Assembly (NCBI RefSeq): GCF_050003625.1
Contig: NC_134400.1
Span: 61,690,241-61,754,240, forward strand
Source of the DNA: Haematobia irritans
Lineage: Eukaryota; Arthropoda; Insecta; Diptera; Muscidae
DNA length: 64,000 nt
Direction: 5' to 3'
In this document: positions 10,314 through 17,826 of the stretch, one piece after another
How positions within the stretch are numbered: the first letter of the stretch is position 1
Layout: every line of letters begins with the position of its first letter
Notes under the pieces: generated by a model
What the model saw: the letters and a program-made list of their open reading frames with translations, nothing else
Database searches by the model: none
What the model was told of the DNA's origin: nothing
Made by a program: the position numbers and the translations under genes

Positions 10314-10777
10314 ATGGATTCGATAGCGTTATGGTTTGAAGAAAATTAACATGAACGAATTACAAGAAGAATTTTGCGAGATCGGTCAAATATACTCTCC
10401 CTAAGTGACCACGGGTAAGAAAATGGAAACTCAAATTATGTGACAAACGTTTTCGAATATTTCATTTTTATAGATTTCGTCTTAATAAAGATGCGTTTAT
10501 GTATGTATTAAACGCTATTAAAGACGACCTCGTCGTTCCAAATAAATCCACAGCCATTCCAACTCCAATAAAAGTGGCCGCTGCTTTGAAATTGCTTGGA
10601 CAAGGTGGTTATCTACACCAAATCGGCCAAGACCATCTTTTAGGACTATCAGAGCAATCTATGTCGCGCTGCTTAAAAGAAGTTTGCGAGGTGATTGAAC
10701 GAATACTTTGTCCCAAGCACAAACAATTTGAGGTAACTGCGGAAGAGACCATAAAGTCTACCAAAGTTTGGAACTGA
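10314..10777 (+). pseudogene. Harbinger transposase remnant, two exons
   Basis: Exon 1 starts at an ATG at 10314 and runs to a donor after 10414 (ACGG|GTAAGA), with an early in-frame stop or shift. Its end reads LRDRSN-like in one frame, a motif found near the start of HARBI1 family proteins. The intron is 10415-10473, with acceptor TTTTATAG. Exon 2 (10474-10777) reads FRLNKDAF..., then AALKLLGQGGY and LLGLSEQSMSRCL, matching the 'fyRfLA-GS-q...lgiSqstvSr' helix-turn-helix region of this family. It stops at 10777 without the DDE catalytic domain. Assignment rests on remembered family motifs, not on a search. Confidence 0.6.
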
Positions 10778-10813
10778 CGTTGCTGTGTCTGTAACTTTTT
10801 TGGTTTTTCCCTA

Positions 10814-11049
10814 AAGGTAAGTACTATGTTCGCTTTTCGCGTTGAAATTTTCGCGGTTACTTTATTAAATCAGTTCAAAATAAAGCAGATAGATTAAGTC
10901 AATTGGTGTGCAGTTTCTTGTTCCTCTAGATTTCGGCAAGACCTTACAGGAATATGTCTGTTTTCATTTATAATTTTGATTATTTCAGGAAAAGTAATCG
11001 CGAAAATAAAGTGATTTTCAACTCGAAAACCGAACATAGTACCTACCTT
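10814..11049. repeat. MITE family F copy 1 (TACTATGTTCG ends), nested in Harbinger element
   Basis: The left end AAGGTAAGTACTATGTTCGC and the right end, reversed, AAGGTAGGTACTATGTTCGG form a long imperfect inverted repeat that includes TTTTCG(C/A)GTTGAAA and CGCGGTTACTTT. Relatives lie at 45140-45361 and 55022-55400. Target duplication not resolved. Confidence 0.7.
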
Positions 11050-11311
11050 AAAACAATAAACAATTTAGATACAAATATAAAAATTTAATTGTGCTTACTT
11101 ACATATTTGTTACTTTGCGATTGCTATTTTGTTTGCGCACGATTTTTGCGATCAACGAACGAGTTTGACATACGCTTTCGCATTATAGAGTGCGGTGATG
11201 CCAGATTTGCGAAAACTAGATGCGCAAGGTAGATACGAAAACGAATTACTGAGTACCAATTACTCGATTCGCGACAATTTTTCTTACGCATCGCAATACA
11301 GAGTAACCCCC

Positions 11312-11489
11312 CAGTAACTTATGCATTGAACCAGTGTCAAGCTTACTATATACTTCGCAGAATAAATTATCAAAGGAAGAATCAACTGAATGACTAGTTT
11401 ATGTCTGAGCTCTGTCGGTGTATGTTTAGATGAAACACGCAAGTTGCGAAGTGAACAGTATACCTTACATATGACACTATTTATATGAT
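11312..11489 (-). pseudogene. Old LINE, fragment 3 of 4 (RT-to-tail linker)
   Basis: The minus-strand frame reads LRVSSKHTPTELRHKLVIQL and then ILPLIIYSAKY, the conserved connection after the RT domain of CR1/Jockey-group LINEs. It is bounded by the Harbinger CAG duplication on the left and by the SINE-A target duplication (11475-11489) on the right. Confidence 0.75.
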
Positions 11490-11832
11490 GGTTAGGTTAG
11501 GTTAGGTTAGCCGATGTATCTGGCTCACTTAGACTATTCAGTCCATTGTGATACCACATTGGTGAACTTCTCTCTTATCACTGAGTGCTGCCCGATTCCA
11601 TGTTAAGCTCAATGACAATGGACCTCCTTTTTATAGCCGAGTCCGAACGACGTTCCACATTGCAATGAAACCACTTAGAGAAGCTTTGAAACCTTCAGAA
11701 ATGTCACCAGCATTACTGAGGTGGGATAATCCACCGCTGAAAAACTTTTTGGTGTTCGGTCGAAGCAGGAATCAAACCCACGACCTTGTGTATGCAAGGC
11801 GGGCATGCTAACCATTGCACCACGGTGGCTCC
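11490..11832 (-). mobile_element. SINE-A, complete copy, 343 bp, tRNA-like head, (CCTAA)n tail
   Basis: Read on the minus strand, the head is GGAGCCACCGTGGTGCAATGG, with an A-box-like GTGGTGCAATGG and a B-box-like GGGTTTGATTCC, so it is tRNA-derived. The body ends with ATCACAATGGACTGAATAGT and a tail of (CCTAA)n. A 15-bp duplication, CACTATTTATATGAT, flanks it at 11475-11489 and 11833-11847. It interrupts the old LINE. Another head lies at 16400-16484 and fragments at 6302, 8796, 39050 and 42820. Confidence 0.9.
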
Positions 11833-12299
11833 CACTATTTATATGATCCTTACACGTCAAAGATGAATTAATGTAAAACCCCAAGTACTTCGCCTTCTTC
11901 ACATATTGCAGATTTGAGCAACCAAGTTTGAGTATCGGGAAATTATCCGTATCAATATGGTATCTACTTATAGGTAAAACCGAACATTTGTTTGGACTGA
12001 GAGACAAACCATTTGAGTTCGCCCAATCCCACACTAACTGCAGATCCTCATTCAACATCCTGACGGTATTTTCTATTGCCAATGCCTCCTTAGTTATGTA
12101 CAATAGTATATCATCCGCGTAGGCATGTGTCCTCGAATACTTACATACGGAGAATACGTCATTAATAAAGATACTAAACAGAAGTGGGCCCAGCACCGAA
12201 CCTTGCGGAACTCCCATAGAGACTGCTTTAAGACGGTATTCCAGACCACTTACTACAACCTTCTGAGCTCGATCAGAGAGGTAACTCATCATAAGACTA
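11833..12299 (-). pseudogene. Old LINE, fragment 2 of 4 (reverse transcriptase core)
   Basis: The minus-strand frame contains the RT signatures GVPQGSVLGPLLFSIFIND and HAYADDILLY (catalytic Asp pair) and later YVKKAKYLGFYINS. The order matches the finger-palm-thumb region of Jockey/CR1-group LINEs. The frame stays open from 12292 into the SINE, whose bases supply a spurious C-terminus. Upstream it is cut at the TA at 12298-12299 by the 12300-16101 element and resumes at 16102. Confidence 0.88.
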
Positions 12300-12579
12300 C
12301 ACTGGTGGAAAAAAGGCGGTATGTGGCCATTAACGTTTGGTATTAATAAATTGGTTCACGTTACCTTTTAATTTTGATACCACTATATATCAAACCATTT
12401 ATATCCGGTATTACTATGGTATACGACCAATTAGAATTGTCGCCTTTGTAGTTTATTTGTTTCATGTGGCTTGTAATAACAATATTTTGGGATAAGAACA
12501 CTACCGAAAAAAATTAATTCTGTGAATATAGCAAAGTAAAGGTCAGTATAATATTTTTTAACATTTCTTTAGATGCGCA

Positions 12580-12687
12580 ATTGGCATACAAAAACCATCC
12601 AAATACCACAACAGACGACTTGAGGGATGCAGTGCCTAAAGAACGACATGGAGCTGAATTGGGAGAAAAACTTTGCATGGAGAAATG
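12580..12687 (+). other. Possible terminal exon inside the TA-flanked element
   Basis: An acceptor-like TTTTTTAACATTTCTTTAG ends near 12572. A frame then runs QLAYKNHPNTTTDDLRDAV and on to KLCMEK and a stop at about 12687. AATAAAA follows at 12772. Product not recognised. It may be the last exon of a lost transposase, a captured gene fragment or chance. Confidence 0.2.
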
Positions 12688-12790
12688 ACTAGGTGTTCGT
12701 ATGTACATTATGTATTAAATGAAACAAACACGTTTTACGTGTGTTTTATTAAACTAAATATGTATTATCATAATAAAATCCGGGTTGGTA

Positions 12791-15700
12791 TTATTTTATT
12801 TTATTTATTTATTTATTTATTTGTAAAGTCTAACACCTTAAGAAATTAAATTCTTATAATGTTAGTGTCAGTGGTTCAACACAATTTTGCTTGTAGTATA
12901 TAATATTGTTTTACATTTATAAATTATGTACTATAATAGATAAAAGAAAAAAATATTTAAATTTGTATAATATGTTGTTTTTTAGTTTCATATGGAAAAG
13001 TTTAAACTTAATGTATTTTTATAGAGGTTTTTAATATAGATATTCCATTTATTTTAAATGATTGCAAAGTTGCCTTTTAAAATGCAGGATATTGCTTATT
13101 AACTGTAAGTCTGGTGGGAGTTTGTTCCAAAGACGAATTGTTGGTATAAAAAAGAATTTTTCTGACTTAGAGCTTTTAAACCGTTTCTGTATAATTTTTT
13201 TACCTCGGTTTGAGCGAGCGAACGTTATCCTTTTGAATAAATATTTAGGTTCTTTGTTATAAACTATTTTATGCATGAAAACCAAGCTCTTATAATTTAA
13301 GTAATTTTCGAAACCCATATTGAAAATTTGATAAGAACAGTTTGATATTCTGTCTCTTCGTCTTAAATTGAAAATATATCTTGCAATATTATTAAATGTA
13401 ATTTTGAGACGTTGCAAGTCGATAATATCGCAATTATGGAAGATTTCAGATCCATATAAGAGTGTAGGTATAAGGTATGTCTTAGCTAGCAACATTCGTA
13501 TATCAAGAGGTGTTGGTTGTTGTACTGCCCATAGATTTCGCAGCATGGCGTGAACTTTGCCGGAGACTTTAGCTATATGGTTAGACCAAGTTAATTTTTC
13601 ATTGAAACAAATTCCAAGATTCATAGTAGATGAGGTATAATCGATCAATGTGTTATCAATATATAAACCCTGAATGTTATCATCCACATCTGATTTTCTT
13701 ATATAAATGCACTTCGATTTACGCGGATTTATACATAGCTTATTTACTTCAGCCCAGTTGTTAATCTTGACTAAATCACTATTTATTTTCCTAACACACT
13801 CATTAATTTCACTAACATGAGAAGAGCGATACAGTTGCACATCATCTGCGTAAATGTGCATCTTGGAGTTATCTAGAATATCCGGGAGATCATTTATATA
13901 AAGACAAAACAAAAGCGGTCCCAAAATCGAACCTTGAGGAACTCCTCTTTTCAACACCAAGGTTTCTGATACTTTACCATGTGAATGTACCCTCTGCGAC
14001 CGGTTATCTACATACGAATATAATAACCTACAAGCAGAGCTTGAGAAATTAAAAATCCTGTCAAGTTTTGTTAGTAATATCGAATGATCAACAGTATCAA
14101 AAGCTTTACTGTGGTCAAGTAAAATGAGGAAGGAATGCTCCCGTTCGTCCATATTAGCTCTCAGGTCGTCCGTGACATCTATAAGAGCGGTCACACAACT
14201 TCTATTTTTCATAAATCCCGACTGTCTATCAAATATCAGTCCATTATCTTCAATATATTTAGTCATTTGTTGATACATGAGCCTCTCAAGCACCTTTGAT
14301 AAGTAAGGTAATATCGCGATCGGCCTAAAATCGTTGTCAGTCTTAGGTACAGGTAAAATTTTTGCCTTTTTCCATGCACTAGGAAAAACAGATTTCATTA
14401 AGGCTGTATTGTATAAGTATGTAACGTAAGGTAGTAATACTGGTAACACTATCTTAAACAATTTCGGATTAATTCCATCATCTCCCTCGGAATTGGATTT
14501 TATAGATAAAACAGCGGACAATACTTCTTCTTCACTTACACACCGGAATGAAAAGTAATTTTCCTTCCTGACACAGCAATAATCTCGATAAACGTTTCGA
14601 GAGTTACTCATGACATCTCCACCTATAAACTTCATATTTAAGGAGTCCAGATCAATATCATCTTGTGGATTGCTATTATCCTTCAAACCAATTCCAATTT
14701 TTCGTATTTCCTTCCACTTGGCCCTACAATTAATCGCCTTCGAAAATTTCTCCTTATAGAAACGAGATTTTGCTATTCTAATTTCCTTGGCAACTACACA
14801 ACGCCAAAACCTAAAAGATTCGTATAATTGTGGAATTTTATATCGTCTCCATCGACTATAGTATGCATCCCGTTTTCGCATTATGTTCCTTATGTGATTG
14901 CTGAACCAAGGTTTCTCATTGTTTGTAACAATTTTAGTTTTCAAAGGTGCACACATATCGAAAATTTCATTTAATTTCGTCTCAAAAAATTCCACCTGAT
15001 CATCTACTTCCGGAGTATCGTATAATGTATCCCAAGATACGTTACAAATAAAATCCTTAAGAACGTCATAATCTATATTCCTGAAATCGCGAAAAGAAAT
15101 CGTCTGTGGTTGTATAGTAAAATCGCAGTCATATATAATGTAAAGCAAATCATGTCTGGAGAACATTGGTGCTGACAACTGATCATATAACTTGATTTTC
15201 GACATTTGATTAACAAAAATTACATCCAGCAGACTATTTGAGGAATTATTATAATGTGTTGGGACATGAGTGTTTGTGGGAAACAAACCTAGCACTTGAA
15301 ATGCTTCAGATAATGTGTTATCATTAAATAGGTTGCAATTAAAATCGCCAGAAATTATAATATCACTGAATGGTACAGATATGTCATTTACAACAGATAC
15401 CACTTCGGTAATAGGAATACGATTATTTGGACGATACACATTGCCAATGAGAACCTTATGTTTTCCACTCATATACATCTCTAAAAATATATATTCCATG
15501 GCATCACCTACTGCTGATTTTTTTATCACACGACATTTTAAACCATTTCTAACATATATGCATGAGCCACCCGCAAATGTTTCTCTATCAGCACGAAATA
15601 ATTTATACCCAGGAAGATTGTATATGCCATCCTGTAAATTAGAATGAAACCATGTTTCTGAAATACAAATTAAATCAACGCCAGACGATATAAAAATATA

Positions 15701-15850
15701 TTTAAATTCATCGAACTTATTATTTAGGCTTTGTGCATTTATATGAATCATTTTTAAACCAGATTTCTGGCTCCCAATAATGCGAATCATATTAAACATT
15801 TCGTCTTTGGCATTTCTATTTACATTAAACCCAATTATTAAACCCAATAC
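12791..15850 (-). mobile_element. CR1/L2/Jockey-group LINE, 5'-truncated, nearly intact ORF2, (AAAT)n tail
   Basis: A single long minus-strand reading frame (13049-15847) carries endonuclease and reverse transcriptase and is followed on that strand by about 225 bp of 3' sequence and an (AAAT)n tail at 12791-12822. No ORF1 precedes it; upstream sequence belongs to the host TA-flanked element. Lack of stops over 932 codons marks it as much younger than the LINE remnants around it. Target duplication not resolved. Confidence 0.88.
13049..15799 (-). CDS. LINE ORF2: APE-type endonuclease plus reverse transcriptase
   Basis: The first ATG is at 15799 (the frame is open from 15847). The N-terminal 220 residues form an exonuclease-endonuclease-phosphatase fold: HINAQSLNNKFDE, LICISETWF (catalytic Glu), IIISGDFNCN (Asp/Asn pair), SLLDVIF, and a terminal FSRHDLL with Ser-Arg-His-Asp. 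The RT follows: FRPIAILPYLSKVLERLMY, HSKAFDTVDHSIL, KRGVPQGSILGPLLFCLYIN, MHIYADDVQLY, then MNLGICFNEKLTWSNH. The tail contains TIRLWNKLPPDLQ, a motif common in CR1/L2-group proteins. It nicks target DNA and copies its RNA there. All catalytic motifs look intact, so it may encode active enzyme, but the element lacks its 5' end. Clade naming is inference. Confidence 0.9.
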   Translation of the reverse strand: MFNMIRIIGSQKSGLKMIHINAQSLNNKFDEFKYIFISSGVDLICISETWFHSNLQDGIYNLPGYKLFRADRETFAGGSCIYVRNGLKCRVIKKSAVGDAMEYIFLEMYMSGKHKVLIGNVYRPNNRIPITEVVSVVNDISVPFSDIIISGDFNCNLFNDNTLSEAFQVLGLFPTNTHVPTHYNNSSNSLLDVIFVNQMSKIKLYDQLSAPMFSRHDLLYIIYDCDFTIQPQTISFRDFRNIDYDVLKDFICNVSWDTLYDTPEVDDQVEFFETKLNEIFDMCAPLKTKIVTNNEKPWFSNHIRNIMRKRDAYYSRWRRYKIPQLYESFRFWRCVVAKEIRIAKSRFYKEKFSKAINCRAKWKEIRKIGIGLKDNSNPQDDIDLDSLNMKFIGGDVMSNSRNVYRDYCCVRKENYFSFRCVSEEEVLSAVLSIKSNSEGDDGINPKLFKIVLPVLLPYVTYLYNTALMKSVFPSAWKKAKILPVPKTDNDFRPIAILPYLSKVLERLMYQQMTKYIEDNGLIFDRQSGFMKNRSCVTALIDVTDDLRANMDEREHSFLILLDHSKAFDTVDHSILLTKLDRIFNFSSSACRLLYSYVDNRSQRVHSHGKVSETLVLKRGVPQGSILGPLLFCLYINDLPDILDNSKMHIYADDVQLYRSSHVSEINECVRKINSDLVKINNWAEVNKLCINPRKSKCIYIRKSDVDDNIQGLYIDNTLIDYTSSTMNLGICFNEKLTWSNHIAKVSGKVHAMLRNLWAVQQPTPLDIRMLLAKTYLIPTLLYGSEIFHNCDIIDLQRLKITFNNIARYIFNLRRRDRISNCSYQIFNMGFENYLNYKSLVFMHKIVYNKEPKYLFKRITFARSNRGKKIIQKRFKSSKSEKFFFIPTIRLWNKLPPDLQLISNILHFKRQLCNHLK

Positions 15851-16101
15851 CCTTTAGTTATTATTTGGTAATACCGCACTGTTTATATGTTACATCAATA
15901 CCGTTATGGTATAAATAAAAATACCGCTTACGTATTATTTTCAATACCATAAAGGTACTTTCATAATACCAAATGGTACTTTCATGCTTTGCGTACCGGC
16001 TGTACCATTCGGTATTGATATTGTACCATCCGGGGTTGGCTAACTATCAATAACGTACGGTATCGATTTGAGCCCGTATGGTAATAATTTTTCTATGGGT
16101 G

Positions 16102-16194
16102 TAAGAGATGACTCACCGAAACCAAAATAGTACTTGAGGTTTTCGCATAGTATTCTGTGATCCACACTGTCGTAAAGTCCAGGAAACACATCAA
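16102..16194 (-). pseudogene. Old LINE, fragment 1 of 4 (RT domain 3 region)
   Basis: The minus strand reads VFPGLYDSVDHRILCENLKY and FGFGESSL, equivalent to the 'l--aFDsVdh-iL--KL--yG' block of LINE reverse transcriptases. It joins in frame with the piece starting at 12297 once the 12300-16101 insertion is removed. It is cut on the other side by SINE-B. Confidence 0.8.
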
Positions 16195-16316
16195 CTATTC
16201 AATTTTATATTCTTTTTTTAATTTTACCTTTCGCCTGGACGGAGAATCGAACCGAGGACCATACAGTATGTATGCCAACACACTATCCACTGGGCTACGT
16301 AGCTGTTATAGTCATC
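16195..16316 (-). mobile_element. SINE-B (tRNA-derived) copy
   Basis: On the minus strand it has an A-box-like TAGCCCAGTGGATAG and a B-box GGTTCGATTC, followed by CGTCCAGGCGAAAGGTAAAA and an A-rich tail. The acceptor stem does not pair, so it is not a tRNA gene. A shorter relative with the B-box GTTCGAATCCC and the same AGGTAAAATTAAAA tail lies at 21200-21262. Confidence 0.6.
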
Positions 16317-16399
16317 AGTAGACAATTATCATTATAAGCATAGTTTGCAGCGCCCACGAGCCCATGTAAACATAACATTATTTAACAGAAACATACATT

Positions 16400-16485
16400 T
16401 GTTGGCCACGTGGAGCAGTGGTTAGCATGTCTGCCTTGCATGCAAAGGGTCGTGGGTTCAATCCCTGCTCCGACCGAACACCATT
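16400..16485 (+). mobile_element. SINE-A head fragment
   Basis: A-box-like TGGAGCAGTGGTTAGCATG and B-box-like GGGTTCAATCCC are present, then CTGCTCCGACCGAACACC, matching the head of the complete SINE-A at 11490-11832. The body is missing; a family B Helitron-derived end (TATACCCACCACCATAGAAT) begins immediately after. Confidence 0.7.
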
Positions 16486-16487
16486 TT

Positions 16488-17060
16488 TATACCCACCACC
16501 ATAGAATGGTGACGGGGGTATAATAACCCTGCCAACATTTTTTGAATTTGGGGACTCTTTTGAGAATCCCCACTACGTCGAAAACAATCATATACGACAT
16601 CAAAAACTCGTCGGAAAAGCGCCGTCACTATTGAGAAGTTGTACCACGCCAAGTTACTACAAAAATGTTTCGCATGAGTGCAATTATTAGGTGCCTTTAT
16701 AGATCAATTTAGAACGACGCCAATAAGGGACCCTCCAAACAATCAGAAAAAGTGCATTTTAAGATAGTTGTAAAAGAATCATTGTGGTCGAGTAAAACAC
16801 GTTTGTTTAGATATTTATTAATTTGATTAAACATTTACAAATTCTTAAAAATATAACATTTATACCACTATCACATTACATTTAACATAATTTTTGGCAT
16901 TAATGATGATGTTGAGTTACAAGTAGCGAGTTACATGTTGCTGCGTCTATCAACCAGTGTTTTTATTCCATGGAGGCAGCGTGTCTGTAAAATATCTGAA
17001 AAACAATCACTTTATTCCATTTGGAAAATCACCAAATTGTTCACCAATATACCTTTCACA
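16488..17060. repeat. Family B terminal hairpin fragment plus unassigned sequence
   Basis: Bases 16488-16522 are the family B end hairpin in reverse orientation (TATACCCACCACC...GGGGGTATA). Beyond 16525 nothing was recognised; a fragment of a related element is possible. No gene. Confidence 0.45.
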
Positions 17061-17099
17061 ATTTTAAGCGTATAATCTATGTTTTCAGAACTTTATTTT

Positions 17100-17826
17100 C
17101 GTTTTTATTTAATTAAAATATAACAATCTGGTTGCGCTTGGCGTTTCACAAAAAATGGCTTTTTTAACAGTAGGGATGGCAAATTACTTGCATGTACTTT
17201 TTGATGTACCTTTTCATGATGGTTGAAGTGACATTTACGAGTCTGTGGTAACGATGAGGTTGAAATGGAACTTTGAAATGCTGGCAGGGAAGTTTGCCAT
17301 TCCGTTTGGAACATATCTCGCTCTATCGTTTTTTCCAGTAGACAACAATACTGCATAAACGTCTAATTTTTACAATCTGCGATTTTGAGTATTTGGTTCT
17401 GTCGAACTCTAACATGTATAATGCATCATCAAGTGATGAACGCGATGTTTCAATTTCCTTTATATTTATAACGTCGACATTGTACGTGTTTTTTAGTTCT
17501 TCTTGTATCTTATTTGTTGGTGTTTTGGGAAGGCCGTAGAGGACTAATTTGAATATTTTGGTGTCCTTATATTCATGTATAAAAAAGGTGATAGAATTCC
17601 CAATATGTTTCTTTTTAGCTTGTTCATAAAGGGTTAAGGATGCGAACACAATTTTAGTGCCCACTGACATTCTTTTGAAAATATAAGCTGTTCCCATCAG
17701 CTGGTACACTGTATGAAATGTGTGCACTGATTCAACTACTATGGGGGGCACAATAACTTTGTATTCCCTCACTTCTTCCTCTTCGGATTCACTAAAAGTG
17801 TCTTCGTCATCAATCGTTTGTAGTAT
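17100..17826 (-). pseudogene. X-element/Jockey-like LINE ORF1 fragment (nucleic-acid-binding protein)
   Basis: The minus frame has an acidic start (DDEDTFSESEEEE) and VIVPPIVVESVHTFHTVY, then a domain resembling the PRE_C2HC region of the X-element nucleic-acid-binding protein (FKLVLYGLPKTPTNKIQEEL and DALYMLEFDRTKYSK), ending with a stop after VVYWKKR near 17323. The expected zinc knuckles cannot be read in frame; a shifted frame continues to 17105. The 5' side is interrupted at 17827 by the AT-flanked element; across it the frame resumes near 20280 as REYENMFSI. RNA packaging for retrotransposition would be its role. Non-functional. Confidence 0.6.

Larger units (their letters stand above)
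10013..11311 (+). mobile_element. PIF/Harbinger-like element, 1299 bp, internally degraded
   Basis: Perfect terminal inverted repeats of 22 bp begin GGGGGTTACTCTGTATTG at both ends, with a 3-bp duplication CAG outside (10010-10012, 11312-11314). Subterminal sequence is rich in words such as TTGCGCAAACGCTTTCGC. The coding remnant at 10314-10777 resembles the N-terminal half of HARBI1-type transposases; the DDE half is missing and a MITE sits in its place. A three-base duplication fits the superfamily, although TTA/TAA is commoner than CAG. Confidence 0.8.
12300..16101. mobile_element. TA-flanked DNA element with CACTGGTGGAAAAA-type ends, carrying a LINE
   Basis: The outer ends are CACTGGTGGAAAAA (12300) and, reversed, CACCCATAGAAAAA (16101). 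TA occurs on both sides (12298-12299, 16102-16103). Removing 12300-16101 and one TA joins the old LINE frame through GESSLSLMMSYLSDR. Its own sequence is about 490 bp on the left and 250 bp on the right, rich in GGTATTA/TAATACC words; the rest is the LINE at 12791-15850. TA duplication suggests the Tc1/mariner group, but no transposase of that type was recognised. Confidence 0.75.

Noticed and set aside
13049..15847. 932-codon frame as a host gene
   Set aside because: Endonuclease and reverse transcriptase motifs and an (AAAT)n tail identify it as a LINE.
16240..16316. Functional tRNA gene on the minus strand
   Set aside because: A and B boxes are present, but the acceptor and anticodon stems do not pair and a SINE-like tail follows.
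16400..16484. Functional tRNA gene on the plus strand
   Set aside because: It matches the SINE-A head at 11490-11832; the cloverleaf does not close.
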